Assembly (NCBI RefSeq): GCF_017312725.1
Contig: NZ_BOPO01000002.1
Coordinates: 124,001 to 188,000 of the forward strand
Direction: 5' to 3'
DNA: 64,000 bases
Origin: Actinocatenispora comari
GTDB lineage: Bacteria; Actinomycetota; Actinomycetes; Mycobacteriales; Micromonosporaceae
Position numbers and translations under genes: made by a program
Part shown: positions 31,453 to 40,172 of the stretch, piece by piece
Numbering within the stretch: position 1 is the stretch's first letter
Layout of the letters: each line of letters begins with the position of its first letter
Notes under the pieces: model-generated
What the model was told of the DNA's origin: nothing
Database searches by the model: none
Seen by the model: only the letters and a program-made list of their open reading frames with translations

Positions 31453-34146
31453 TCAGTCGAGGAGTTCGACGTGGCCGTCGGTGCCGTGTACCCGGATGCG
31501 CTGGCCGTCGCGGATCAGCCGGGTGGCGTTCTCCACCCCGACGACCGCGGGCAGGCCGTACTCGCGGGCGATCACGGCGCCGTGCGTCATCAGCCCGCCG
31601 ACCTCGGTCACCAGGCCGCCGATCCCGACGAACACCGGTACCCAGCTGGGATCGGTGAACGTGGTGACCAGGATGTCGCCCGGGTCGAGGTCGGCCCGCG
31701 CCATGTCGAGCACCACCCGGGCCCGCCCCTCGACGGTGCCGGCCGAGACCGCGGTACCGGCGAGCGCGCCGGCCGGCAGGTCGTCCCGGCGATAGGCCCC
31801 GGTGACGGCTTCGCCGTCGGAGGTGAGCACCCGCGGCGGCGTGAGCGCCTGGTACGTCAGGAAGTCCGCCTTGCGCCGCCGGATCAGCTCCGCATCGAGG
31901 CGCCCGGTGCGTACCGCGTCCTGGAACTCGGCGAGGGTGAGGTAGTGCGCGTCCTCGGCGTCGGCCAGCACGCCGGCCTCGACGAGACGCCGGGCCTCGC
32001 GCATCATGGCCTGCTTGTACAGCTGGTAGCGGCTGATCATCGCGTACTTCGGGTACTCGCGGTAGCCGGCGAACGTGCGCACCCGGTCGATCATCCGTTT
32101 CGTCTCGGCGGCCTTCCCGGCGCCGTCCGGTAGCGCGCGCAGCCGGGCCAGCACGTCCCGCTCGAACTCCCGCGCCTCCCGCCGGCCCTGCTCGAACCGC
32201 AGCGTGCCGGCACCCGGCCCGAACCCCTTGACGTTGCCGAGGATCGCGGCGAGCAACATGCTCGGCCGCTCGCTCCAGCGCGGCCGGGTGATGTCGACCT
32301 CGGCCGGGCAGCGCATCCCGTACCGGTCGAGGAAGCCACGGATCGCGTCGCGCGCCTCGCGGCCGCCGGGCAACTGCGGCAGCTTCGCCAGGAAGTCGTC
32401 GTCCCCGGCCTGCTCCAGGTACGCCACCACCTCCGGATGGGGGCGGATCGCATCGGCGACGTCGAGCAACGCCAGCCCCATCTCGGCGGTCACGTTGCCG
32501 GGCACCGACTGGCTGACGGTGTCCGCCGCGTTCGTGACGCCGAGCCATTCGGCCAGGTGGTCGTTGAGCCACCAGGCGGCGTCCATCCCGGCCATGATCG
32601 CCTGGTGACTGCGCGGGCCGAACAGCGTCGGCTTCAGCCCGTCCGCCAGGTCGGCCACGATGAAGTCGAACAGCTCCGCCCCGCTGTGCGTACCGATGTC
32701 GCGGCGCAGCGCCTCGATCGACTCGCTGCTGCGCGCGACGAGCTCGGCCACGATCGCGGGATCGGTCGGCAGCGGCTCCGGCCCGGCCGGTGCCGGCGCC
32801 GCCGCACCGCTCGGCGGGGCCGCGGGGGGCGCCGGGACGAGGTCTCCCCGGCCCAGGATCGTGCGCAGCGCGTCGCCGGTCAGCGGGTCGTTCCGGGTCA
32901 CCATCGCCAGCCAGGGGCCGGGCGGCGCCGCGAGCAGCTTCGTGGCGTCGACGAACAGCCGGCCGCCGGCCTCGTGCATCGGCCCGGCCGCGGTCGCCTG
33001 CCACATCGAGATGCCCAGCGGCTTCCAGGCGTCGGTCATCATCTGCTGGTGGCCGACGGACAGGAACACGTGGTACGCGCCGTCGTCGGCCACCGCCGGC
33101 ACCGGGTACAGCGTGGTGATGGGCCGGCTCTGCACGATCTGGAACTCCCCCTCGGCACCGCCGACCGAGCCGGAACCGTCGGCTCCGCCGACCGAGCCGG
33201 AGTTGTCGGCTCCGCCGACCGAGCCGGAACCGTCGGTCGGGTCGGGAGCGTCGGTCAGGCACCATTCGATGTCCTGCGGGCGGCCGAAGTGCGCCTCGAT
33301 CCGCCGGCCCAGCCGGGCCAGCCGCAGCACCTGCTCGTCGGTCAGTACCGGTTGCCGCCGCAGGTCCGGTTCGACCGGCCGCTGCTCGGTGCCGCCGCCC
33401 GGCGCGGCGCGCAGCGCGTGCTGCTTGACGGCGACGACCCGGTCGAGCACGGCGTCGTCACGCACCGTGTACGAGTCGGCGTTCGCCTGTCCGGACACCA
33501 GCGCCTCGCCGAGCCCGGGGACGGCCTCGACGCAGGTGAGCTTCCGGTTGCCGGTGACCGGATCGGCGGTGAACAGCACCCCGGCCGCCCGCGGGACGAC
33601 CATCCGCTGCACGACGACCGCCATCCGTACCGCCCGGTGCCCGAACCCGTTGCGCAGCCGGTAGGTGACCGCGCGCTCGGTGAACAGGGACGCCCAGCAC
33701 CGGGCGACGTGCCGACACACGTCCGGTCCCGGCACGTTCAGGTAGCTGTCCTGCTGGCCGGCGAACGACGCGGTCGGCAGGTCCTCCGCGGTGGCGCTGG
33801 ACCGGACGGCGTAGGCGCCGTGCGCACCGAGCCGGCCGAGCTGCTCGTCGATCGCGGCGGCCAACTCCGCCGGTACGGTGATCTCGGCCAGGGCCCGGCG
33901 GATCTCCGCGCCGAGCGTGCGAACGCCGTTCCGGTCGTCCGGGTCCAGCCCGGCCAACCGTTCGATTCGGGCCCCGATCGCCGGGGCCGTCGCCAGCACC
34001 CGGTCGAAGGCATCGGTCGTCACGCAGAAGCCGTCAGGTACGCGTACTCCGTCGATCCTGGCCAGTTCCCCCAGGTTCGCGCCCTTGCCGCCGGCCACCG
34101 CCAGCTGCGTCCGGTCGATGTCGTGAAGGCTCGACAGGTAAGCCAA
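31453..34146 (-). CDS. rph: Rifampicin phosphotransferase
   Basis: 897 residues. N-terminal ATP-grasp half: GGKGANLGELARIDGVRVPDGFCVTTDAF, YAVRSSATAEDLPTASFAGQQDSYLNV, GVLFTADPVTGNRKLTCVEAVPGLGEALVSG, QIVQSRPITTL. Middle rifamycin-binding domain: YHVFLSVGHQQMMTDAWKPLGISMWQ. C-terminal swivelling His domain: TEVGGLMTHGAVIAREYGLPAVVGVENAT. The chain ends there; the PEP-binding barrel of PEP synthase is missing, which is the hallmark of this resistance enzyme. It inactivates rifamycins by phosphorylation. The start is taken as TTG 34146 (AAGGAG 9 nt upstream); GTG 34176 is the alternative. A repeat-encoded Gly/Ser insertion interrupts the ATP half. Confidence 0.88.
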   Translation of the reverse strand: MAYLSSLHDIDRTQLAVAGGKGANLGELARIDGVRVPDGFCVTTDAFDRVLATAPAIGARIERLAGLDPDDRNGVRTLGAEIRRALAEITVPAELAAAIDEQLGRLGAHGAYAVRSSATAEDLPTASFAGQQDSYLNVPGPDVCRHVARCWASLFTERAVTYRLRNGFGHRAVRMAVVVQRMVVPRAAGVLFTADPVTGNRKLTCVEAVPGLGEALVSGQANADSYTVRDDAVLDRVVAVKQHALRAAPGGGTEQRPVEPDLRRQPVLTDEQVLRLARLGRRIEAHFGRPQDIEWCLTDAPDPTDGSGSVGGADNSGSVGGADGSGSVGGAEGEFQIVQSRPITTLYPVPAVADDGAYHVFLSVGHQQMMTDAWKPLGISMWQATAAGPMHEAGGRLFVDATKLLAAPPGPWLAMVTRNDPLTGDALRTILGRGDLVPAPPAAPPSGAAAPAPAGPEPLPTDPAIVAELVARSSESIEALRRDIGTHSGAELFDFIVADLADGLKPTLFGPRSHQAIMAGMDAAWWLNDHLAEWLGVTNAADTVSQSVPGNVTAEMGLALLDVADAIRPHPEVVAYLEQAGDDDFLAKLPQLPGGREARDAIRGFLDRYGMRCPAEVDITRPRWSERPSMLLAAILGNVKGFGPGAGTLRFEQGRREAREFERDVLARLRALPDGAGKAAETKRMIDRVRTFAGYREYPKYAMISRYQLYKQAMMREARRLVEAGVLADAEDAHYLTLAEFQDAVRTGRLDAELIRRRKADFLTYQALTPPRVLTSDGEAVTGAYRRDDLPAGALAGTAVSAGTVEGRARVVLDMARADLDPGDILVTTFTDPSWVPVFVGIGGLVTEVGGLMTHGAVIAREYGLPAVVGVENATRLIRDGQRIRVHGTDGHVELLD
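33161..33236. repeat. In-frame 27-bp tandem repeat inside rph
   Basis: Units begin at 33161, 33188 and 33215 (the last partial). They encode a nine-residue Gly/Ser/Val repeat (GSGSVGGAD register) between the IEWCL strand and the QIVQSRPITTL strand of the ATP-binding domain. Confidence 0.88.
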
Positions 34147-34178
34147 TTCCGCTCGCTCCTTGTTGTGTTTGCGCACGT

Positions 34179-34220
34179 GGCGGCCGATTATGGCGCAGAA
34201 ATTGCCGCCTCATGAGCGGC
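34179..34220 (-). promoter_or_regulatory. Alternative hairpins in the rph leader
   Basis: On the rph strand, GCCGC (34220-34216), GCGGC (34208-34204) and GCCGCC (34184-34179) follow one another. The middle segment can pair with either neighbour but not both. Candidate attenuator or translational switch just before the start region. Confidence 0.35.
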
Positions 34221-34252
34221 CTTGATCGTGTATAAAATGAGAGTGGGGCAAG

Positions 34253-34275
34253 GGGCGCACCGAATTCGGGCGCCC
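34253..34275. promoter_or_regulatory. 23-bp palindrome between rph and pccB
   Basis: GGGCGC, one extra A, the palindrome CCGAATTCGG, then GCGCCC. Both halves match except for the single A. It lies in the divergent region, upstream of rph. Rifamycin-inactivation genes are known to carry a palindromic rifamycin-associated element; this is the local candidate, though I cannot confirm the consensus. Confidence 0.45.
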
Positions 34276-34339
34276 TTCTTCTTTCCGGCACGAATCACTC
34301 CCGCTCCGCCGGCCCGGCGGGCGTCCGGCGCCTCGGCGT

Positions 34340-34345
34340 TAGGCT
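34340..34345 (+). promoter_or_regulatory. -10 box for leaderless pccB mRNA
   Basis: TAGGCT followed by 7 nt and GTG at 34353. Confidence 0.6.
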
Positions 34346-34352
34346 GCCCGGC

Positions 34353-35975
34353 GTGAGTGCAGACGTGAGTGAACCGCGGCCGGACATCCACACCACGGCG
34401 GGCAAGCTCGCCGACCTGGCCCGCCGTACCGAGGAGGCGGTGCACGCCGGTTCGGCCCGGGCGGTGGAGAAGCAGCACGCGAAGGGCAAGAAGACCGCCC
34501 GGGAGCGGATCGACATGCTGCTGGATCCGGGCTCGTTCACCGAGCTGGACGAGCTGGCCCGGCACCGCTCGGTCAACTTCGGCATCGCCGCCAACCGGCC
34601 GTACGGGGACGGCGTGGTCACCGGTTACGGCACCGTCGCCGGTCGCCCGGTCGCGGTGTTCAGCCAGGACTTCACCGTGTTCGGCGGCTCGCTCGGCGAG
34701 GTGTACGGCGAGAAGATCTGCAAGGTGATGGACCTGGCGGCCAAGACCGGGTGCCCGATCGTCGGCATCAACGACGGTGGCGGCGCGCGCATCCAGGAGG
34801 GCGTGGTCGCGCTCGGCCTGTTCGCGGAGATCTTCCGGCGCAACGTCAAGGCGTCCGGGGTGGTACCGCAGATCTCGCTGATCCTCGGCCCGGCGGCCGG
34901 CGGCGCGGTCTACTCCCCCGCGATCACCGACTTCACGGTGATGGTCGACCAGACCTCGCACATGTTCATCACCGGACCGGACGTGATCAAGACGGTGACC
35001 GGCGAGGACATCGGGTTCGAGGAGCTGGGCGGGGCGCGCACGCACAACACGAGGTCGGGCAACGCGCACTACCTGGCGTCCGACGAGCAGGACGCGATCG
35101 ACTACGTCAAGCAGCTCCTGTCGTACCTGCCGAGCAACAACCTGGACGAGCCGCCGGTCGACGCGATTTCCGCCGCGGCTCCGGCGTACGCCGACGTGGT
35201 CGACCCGGCCGAGCCGACCGAGGCGGACGCGGAGCTGGACACGCTGATCCCGGACTCCGACAATCAGCCGTACGACATGCACGCGGTGATCGGGCACGTC
35301 CTCGACGACGGCGAGTTCTGCGAGGTGCAGGAGCTGTACGCGCAGAACATCGTGTGCGGTTTCGGCCGGGTCGACGGGCATCCGGTCGGGGTGGTCGCGA
35401 ACCAGCCGATGCAGTTCGCCGGCTGCCTGGACATCGGCGCGTCCGAGAAGGCGGCCCGGTTCGTGCGCACCTGCGACGCGTTCAACGTGCCGATCCTGAC
35501 GTTCGTCGACGTGCCGGGCTTTCTGCCCGGTACCGACCAGGAGTGGAACGGCATCATCCGCCGCGGCGCCAAGCTGATCTACGCGTACGCGGAGGCCACG
35601 GTGCCGCTGATCACGGTGATCACGCGCAAGGCGTACGGCGGGGCGTACGACGTGATGGGGTCCAAGCACCTGGGTGCGGACCTCAACTTCGCCTGGCCGA
35701 CCGCGCAGATCGCGGTGATGGGCGCGCAGGGCGCGGTGAACATCCTGCACCGGCGCACCCTGGCGGCGGCCGAGGATCCGGACGCGACCCGCGCCGAGCT
35801 GGTCACCGAGTACGAGGACACCCTCTGCAACCCGTACGAGGCGGCCGAACGCGGCTACGTGGACGCGGTGATCCAGCCGTCCCGGACCCGGGTGGCGATC
35901 TCTCGCGGCCTGGCGATGCTGCGCGGCAAGCGGGAAACCAACCCGCCGCGCAAGCACGGCAACATCCCGCTGTAG
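34353..35975 (+). CDS. pccB: Acyl-CoA carboxylase, carboxyltransferase beta subunit
   Basis: 540 residues, full length. [25 protein letters not shown] opens the crotonase-like N half. [52 protein letters not shown] and [42 protein letters not shown] hold the two oxyanion loops. It transfers carboxyl from carboxybiotin to acetyl-/propionyl-CoA, giving malonyl-/methylmalonyl-CoA, with a biotinylated alpha chain not in this window. The epsilon subunit gene follows. The exact acyl preference cannot be read by eye. Confidence 0.95.
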   Translation: MSADVSEPRPDIHTTAGKLADLARRTEEAVHAGSARAVEKQHAKGKKTARERIDMLLDPGSFTELDELARHRSVNFGIAANRPYGDGVVTGYGTVAGRPVAVFSQDFTVFGGSLGEVYGEKICKVMDLAAKTGCPIVGINDGGGARIQEGVVALGLFAEIFRRNVKASGVVPQISLILGPAAGGAVYSPAITDFTVMVDQTSHMFITGPDVIKTVTGEDIGFEELGGARTHNTRSGNAHYLASDEQDAIDYVKQLLSYLPSNNLDEPPVDAISAAAPAYADVVDPAEPTEADAELDTLIPDSDNQPYDMHAVIGHVLDDGEFCEVQELYAQNIVCGFGRVDGHPVGVVANQPMQFAGCLDIGASEKAARFVRTCDAFNVPILTFVDVPGFLPGTDQEWNGIIRRGAKLIYAYAEATVPLITVITRKAYGGAYDVMGSKHLGADLNFAWPTAQIAVMGAQGAVNILHRRTLAAAEDPDATRAELVTEYEDTLCNPYEAAERGYVDAVIQPSRTRVAISRGLAMLRGKRETNPPRKHGNIPL

Positions 35976-36009
35976 CAACGGATCTGGAGTGTCCATGATG
36001 GAGGAACCG

Positions 36010-36201
36010 ATGCTGCGGGTGGTGCGCGGCGAGCCGACCGCGGAGGAGCTCGCCGCGCTCGTCACCGCGCTCGCCACCCGCCGCCCGCCCGCCCCGCCGG
36101 TACCGCCGGCCGCGCCGTCGACCTGGCGCGACCCGGCGGCCCGGCTGGGCGTGCCGCGCCGGGGCCCGCTGGCCTGGGCCACCAGCGCCCGCCCCCGCTG
36201 A
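36010..36201 (+). CDS. pccE: Acyl-CoA carboxylase epsilon subunit
   Basis: 63 residues from the ATG at 36010, with GGAGG 5 nt upstream (36000-36004). MLRVVRGEPTAEELAALVTALATR is the epsilon signature; the tail has WRDPAARLG. In actinomycetes this peptide bridges alpha and beta subunits and raises activity. It is 34 bp downstream of pccB and clearly in its operon. ATG 35995 would add five residues but has no ribosome site. Confidence 0.88.
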   Translation: MLRVVRGEPTAEELAALVTALATRRPPAPPVPPAAPSTWRDPAARLGVPRRGPLAWATSARPR

Positions 36202-36220
36202 CCGGGCACGAGCGCCGGAA

Positions 36221-37681
36221 TCAGGTGCGGTGGGTGCCAGCCCGCCCGGGTAGCGCGAGCATCAGCAGGGCGGCGACCAGGTAGACGGCCATCTGGATGG
36301 GCAGCACGGTGGCGAGCGCGTCGCCGAACGTCTCCGCTGCCGATCGGGCCGGGGCGAGCGCCGCGAAGAAGACGGTGCCCAGCACGGCGACCCCGGTCGC
36401 GCCGCCGATCTGGTTGACGGTCGACAGGGCGCCGCCGGCGGCGCCCGCGTGTCGGCCGGGCACCCCGGCGAGAACGACATTCACCAGGATCGGCGCGGCC
36501 AGCCCGAGGCCGAGCCCGCCGAGCAGCAGCGCGGCGCCGAGCGGCCAGTAGCCGGGCCTCCCGCCATCCCGGACCAGCGCCCAGAGCACCGCCTGGGAGG
36601 CGGCGAGCAGCAGCGACCCGGTCACCAGCAGGCTGCGTCCCGCCCGCGCGGCGAGCCGGACGCCGACGCCCGAGGTGACGATGGACCCGATCGCGTACGG
36701 CAGGATCACCAGTCCGGTCTGCCATGCGGACCGCCCCGTGCCGGCCTGCAGGTACAACGAGAGCACCAGAAAGAACGACCCGAGGGCACCGAAGAACAGC
36801 ACGGCTGCGGCCAGCCCGGCGGTGAAGCTCCGGGTCCGCAGCAGTGCCGGCGGCAGTACCGGTGCCCCGCCGCGGGCGGCGAGCGCGTGCTCGTGCCAGC
36901 CGAACCCGGCCAGCAGCCCGCCACCGGCGGCGAGCAGCAGCCAGCCCCACCACGGCCACCCCCAGTCCCGGCCCTGCACCAGCGGCAGCAGGATCAGCGC
37001 GATCGCGAGTGCGGACAGCGCTGCGCCGGCGAGGTCGAGGCGAGCGCGCCGCGGCGCGCTGGACTCCGGTAGTACCCGGATGCCGAGCACCAGCGCGACG
37101 GCGCCCACCGGGACGTTGACCCAGAAGATCGTGCGCCAGGCCAGGTCCCACAGGTCGGCGGCCACCAGCGCCCCGCCCAGCAGCGGCCCGGCGACCGACG
37201 CGAGGCCTTGGACGGCGCCGAACGCGCCGAAGGCGCGCGCCATCGAGGCCGGGGCGAACGAGGACCGGATGATGCCGAACACCTGGGGGACCATGACCCC
37301 GCCGGCCAACCCCTGCACAGCCCGCATCGCGATCAACATCCCGGCCGACGGGGCAAGTGCGCATGCCGCGGAGGTGAGCGCGAACGCGACCAGGCTGGCG
37401 AGGAAGACCCGACGGCGGCCGAACTCGTCGCCGATCCGGCCGCCGGTGATCAGCCCCGACCCCAGCGCGAGCGGGTACGCGGCGAGGATCCACTGGAGCT
37501 GGGACTGGGTGGCAGGAAGCTCGGCGGCAACCGACGGGGCCGCGACGGTGACGATCGTGGCGTCCAGCAGGTCCATGAACGACGCGAACAGGACGACGAG
37601 CAACGCGACCTGGGCTCGCCCACCGGTGACGGTCGACGAGGTCGCGCGGGGCGACGTCGTGGCGGGGTTCTCGATACTCAT
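36221..37681 (-). CDS. MFS drug exporter, DHA2 (EmrB/QacA) type
   Basis: 486 residues with about 14 spans. FMDLLDATIVTVAAPSVAAELPATQSQLQWILAAYPLALGSGLITGGRIGDEFGRRRVF contains motif D1 and motif A; AMRAVQGLAGGVMVPQVFGII is motif B; GPLLGGALVAADLWDLAWRTIFWVNVPVG is motif C plus the W-R-WIFxxNVPxG signature of DHA2 pumps. Proton-driven export of drugs or metabolites. It is divergent from a WYL regulator with a palindrome between, so that regulator probably controls it. Confidence 0.93.
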   Translation of the reverse strand: MSIENPATTSPRATSSTVTGGRAQVALLVVLFASFMDLLDATIVTVAAPSVAAELPATQSQLQWILAAYPLALGSGLITGGRIGDEFGRRRVFLASLVAFALTSAACALAPSAGMLIAMRAVQGLAGGVMVPQVFGIIRSSFAPASMARAFGAFGAVQGLASVAGPLLGGALVAADLWDLAWRTIFWVNVPVGAVALVLGIRVLPESSAPRRARLDLAGAALSALAIALILLPLVQGRDWGWPWWGWLLLAAGGGLLAGFGWHEHALAARGGAPVLPPALLRTRSFTAGLAAAVLFFGALGSFFLVLSLYLQAGTGRSAWQTGLVILPYAIGSIVTSGVGVRLAARAGRSLLVTGSLLLAASQAVLWALVRDGGRPGYWPLGAALLLGGLGLGLAAPILVNVVLAGVPGRHAGAAGGALSTVNQIGGATGVAVLGTVFFAALAPARSAAETFGDALATVLPIQMAVYLVAALLMLALPGRAGTHRT

Positions 37682-37688
37682 GGTCGCA

Positions 37689-37712
37689 CCGTGACACCGG
37701 TACCGGCCACGG
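37689..37712. promoter_or_regulatory. Dyad between the MFS exporter and WYL-regulator genes
   Basis: CCGTG, 3 bp, CCGGTACCGG, 1 bp, CACGG: a 10-bp perfect palindrome with complementary outer arms at slightly different spacing. Candidate operator for the divergent pair. Confidence 0.4.
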
Positions 37713-37742
37713 AGTGACCGCCACGGATGACAACCTGACGGG

Positions 37743-38762
37743 ATGGCCGACACCTCCGCGCGAATCCTGCGCCTGCTGTCGTTGCTCGGCGCGCGAGTCG
37801 ACTGGCCCGGTGCCGAGTTGTCCGCTCGGCTGAACGTGAGCGCGCGTACCCTGCGACGAGACGTCGACACGCTGCGCGAGCTCGGCTATCCGGTCGAAGC
37901 GGTCAAGGGTCCCGGCGGCGGATATCGGCTCGGGGCCGGCGCGAAGCTGCCGCCGCTGGTCCTCGACGACGATCAGGCGATCGCCATCGCGATCGCGTTG
38001 CAGACCGCACCGGCGACGGTCACCGGCATCGACGACGCCGTCGCCCGTGCGCTGACCACCCTGCGGCAGGTGATGTCCGCCCGGCTGCGGGCCGCGGCGG
38101 AGGCGTTCGAGCTCACCGCCCTGCGCAACTACTGGGAGTTCGCCGCACCGCCGGTCGACGTCGCGACGCTGCGGGCGGTCGGTTCGGCGATCCGCACCCA
38201 CCGAAGGCTGGACTTCGACTACCGCACGCCGGACGGCGCGATCCCGGATCCAGGCCACCCGGAGTTCCGGCCGCCGCGCACGGTCGAACCGCACCACCTG
38301 GTCGTGTGGGCCGGCCGGTGGTACCTCCTCGCACGCGACGCGCGGACCCGCGCCTGGGGCACGTTCCGGGTCGACCGGATCGCCCCACGCGACCCCGCCG
38401 GCGCCAGCTTCACGCCGAGGCCGCTGACCGACGACGACCTCACCGGGCTCGTCGTGCAGAACCCCGAGCGCGGGGACACCGCCGCGCAGTGGCGATGTCA
38501 GGGGAGCGCGACCATCGAGCTGCCGGCCGACGTCGTCGCGCGGTGGGCACCCGGCGGGTCGGTGGTCGAACGCATCGACGAGCGCCGCTGCCGGCTCACG
38601 ATCGGCGGCTGGTCCTGGATGGGGGTCGCCGGGCTGTTCGTCACGTTCGACGCCGACCTGTCCGACGCCGAGCCGCCGCAGCTGGTCGAGGCGTTTGCCC
38701 GCCTTGCCGGCAGGCTCGGCCGAATCCCGCCCGGCGCGGCTGCCGGGCGGGACGTCGGGTAG
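37743..38762 (+). CDS. WYL-domain transcriptional regulator (YafY type)
   Basis: 339 residues. The DeoR-like helix-turn-helix at about 5-60 (RILRLLSLLGARVDWPGAELSARLNVSARTLRRDVDTLRELGYPVEAVKGPGGGYRL) is followed by the WYL domain at 150-215 (RLDFDYRT ... EPHHLVVWAGRWYLLARDARTRAWGTFRVDRI), with the conserved arginine after the GRWYL core. WYL domains sense nucleic-acid or nucleotide ligands. Divergent from the DHA2 exporter, its probable target. Confidence 0.93.
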   Translation: MADTSARILRLLSLLGARVDWPGAELSARLNVSARTLRRDVDTLRELGYPVEAVKGPGGGYRLGAGAKLPPLVLDDDQAIAIAIALQTAPATVTGIDDAVARALTTLRQVMSARLRAAAEAFELTALRNYWEFAAPPVDVATLRAVGSAIRTHRRLDFDYRTPDGAIPDPGHPEFRPPRTVEPHHLVVWAGRWYLLARDARTRAWGTFRVDRIAPRDPAGASFTPRPLTDDDLTGLVVQNPERGDTAAQWRCQGSATIELPADVVARWAPGGSVVERIDERRCRLTIGGWSWMGVAGLFVTFDADLSDAEPPQLVEAFARLAGRLGRIPPGAAAGRDVG

Positions 38763-38812
38763 ACAGCGGGCATCGGGAGCGGCCTGGCGGCCGGGCGCTG
38801 GTCCGCGGCTCC

Positions 38813-38818
38813 TAGGCT
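38813..38818 (+). promoter_or_regulatory. -10 box for leaderless corA-like mRNA
   Basis: TAGGCT, 6 nt before the ATG at 38825. Confidence 0.6.
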
Positions 38819-38824
38819 CCGGGC

Positions 38825-39799
38825 ATGGCGCAGCTACGGGTGTACCGCGAGGGTGCGGACGACGGTGCGGACGTGTCGCTGGACGCGGGGCTAGATCTGG
38901 TCGGCAGTCCCGGCACGGTCGTCTGGATCGATCTCGGCCCCGACGACGGCGCGCAGGTTCCGCCGGCGATCGTGGACCGGCTGGGGCTGCACCCCGCCGC
39001 CGTACGGGACGCGCTCGCCGCGCACCCGCGCTCCTCGTACCAGCACTATCCGCAGCACGACTTCCTCTCCGGGCGCACCGTGTCGTTCGACCCGGAACGG
39101 GCGGAGGTCCGGCAGGCACCGTTCGCCGCGTTCCTGACCGAGACGGCGCTGCTGACGGTGCATCACGGCGCGGACTTCCCGCGGGCGGCGGCGGTGGAGC
39201 ACTGCGACGCCGCGTCGGCGAGTGTGCACGGCGATCCCGGGTTCCTGCTGCACGGCGTGCTGGAGGCGGTCGTCCAGGGCCAGTACCAGGCGGTCAGCGC
39301 GCTGGACGCCGCGCTGGACGATCTGGAGGACCAGCTGTTCACCGGCAACCCGAACGACATGTACGTGCAACGGCGCTCCCACGACCTGCGCAAGTGCGTG
39401 GTCCAGCTGCGCCGGTACACGTTGCCGACCGCGGACTGCCTGGACCGGCTGATCAGTACCAACGACAACCTGATCAACGATCACCTGCTGACCTACTTCC
39501 GCGGCCTGAGCGACCACGCGAACCGGGTCTCGGAGTGGACCGACAGCCAGCGCGACACCGTCTCCACCATCCTGCAGACCAGGATGGCGCTGGCCGACAG
39601 CCGGATGAACGTGATCAGCAAGAAGGTCAGCGGCTGGGCGGCGCTGATCGGGGTGCCGGCGCTGATCACCGGCTTCTTCGGCATCAACGTGCCCTATCCG
39701 GGCGTCGGCCGGGTCTGGGGCTTCGCGGTGTGCTGCGCGGTGCTCGTGGGCAGCTTCGCCGCCCTGTACGCCACCTTCAAACGGCACGACTGGCTGTGA
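38825..39799 (+). CDS. CorA-family divalent metal channel with GIN signature
   Basis: 324 residues. A long acidic N-terminal cytosolic domain and stalk helix (YQAVSALDAALDDLEDQLF ... NRVSEWTDSQRDTVSTILQTRMALADSRMN) leads to two C-terminal spans. The pore motif after the first span is FFGIN where classic CorA has YGMN; GIN is typical of ZntB-like members, which carry zinc rather than magnesium. It forms pentamers in the cytoplasmic membrane. The transported ion is uncertain. The next gene converges, with 12 bp between the stops. Confidence 0.9.
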   Translation: MAQLRVYREGADDGADVSLDAGLDLVGSPGTVVWIDLGPDDGAQVPPAIVDRLGLHPAAVRDALAAHPRSSYQHYPQHDFLSGRTVSFDPERAEVRQAPFAAFLTETALLTVHHGADFPRAAAVEHCDAASASVHGDPGFLLHGVLEAVVQGQYQAVSALDAALDDLEDQLFTGNPNDMYVQRRSHDLRKCVVQLRRYTLPTADCLDRLISTNDNLINDHLLTYFRGLSDHANRVSEWTDSQRDTVSTILQTRMALADSRMNVISKKVSGWAALIGVPALITGFFGINVPYPGVGRVWGFAVCCAVLVGSFAALYATFKRHDWL

Positions 39800-39811
39800 C
39801 CCGGCGGCCGG

Positions 39812-40162
39812 TCAGGACGCGAGCAGCTTCGCCTTGGCGGCGGCGAACTCCTGGTCGTCGAGCAGACCCTGCTGCCGCATGTCGGCGAGCTGTTGCAGCT
39901 GGGCCATCAGGTCGTCCTGCCGCCCGGGCGGCTGCTGCGGTGCCGGCGCCTGCTGCGGGGCCGGCGCCTGCTGCTGGGCCGGTGCCTGTTGCTGGGCCGC
40001 CGCCTGCTCGTAGGCCGCCGCCTCGGCGCGCTCCTGCTCCCGGTTGTCCAGCGACCGGTTGATGCCGCGGGACACCGCGGTGGCGGTGCCGGCGACGACG
40101 GCGGTACGAGCGACGGCGCCGAGCAGGCCGGGCCCGCGGCGCAGTCCTGGACGCATGAACAT
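39812..40162 (-). CDS. SHOCT-domain protein with Gln/Ala/Pro linker
   Basis: 116 residues. N-terminal basic and weakly hydrophobic helix (LLGAVARTAVVAGTATAVSRGINRSL), then a charged helix, a Q/A/P repeat (AQQQAPA units) and a C-terminal SHOCT domain, MAQLQQLADMRQQGLLDDQEFAAAKAKLL. SHOCT domains are short oligomerisation modules. It lies 10 bp downstream of the DUF6325 gene on the same strand, a recurring actinobacterial pair. Confidence 0.88.
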   Translation of the reverse strand: MFMRPGLRRGPGLLGAVARTAVVAGTATAVSRGINRSLDNREQERAEAAAYEQAAAQQQAPAQQQAPAPQQAPAPQQPPGRQDDLMAQLQQLADMRQQGLLDDQEFAAAKAKLLAS

Positions 40163-40172
40163 CTCGACCCCT

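Noticed and set aside
34240-34260. Exact match to the published rifamycin-associated element
   Set aside because: I could not recall the consensus with certainty, so the palindrome at 34253-34275 is reported only as a candidate.
34188-39119. A 1643-codon open frame on the minus strand
   Set aside because: It runs antisense to pccB, pccE, the WYL regulator and CorA, all with clear motifs; its translation is low-complexity Arg/Ala/Gly/Pro, as expected for a GC-rich shadow frame.
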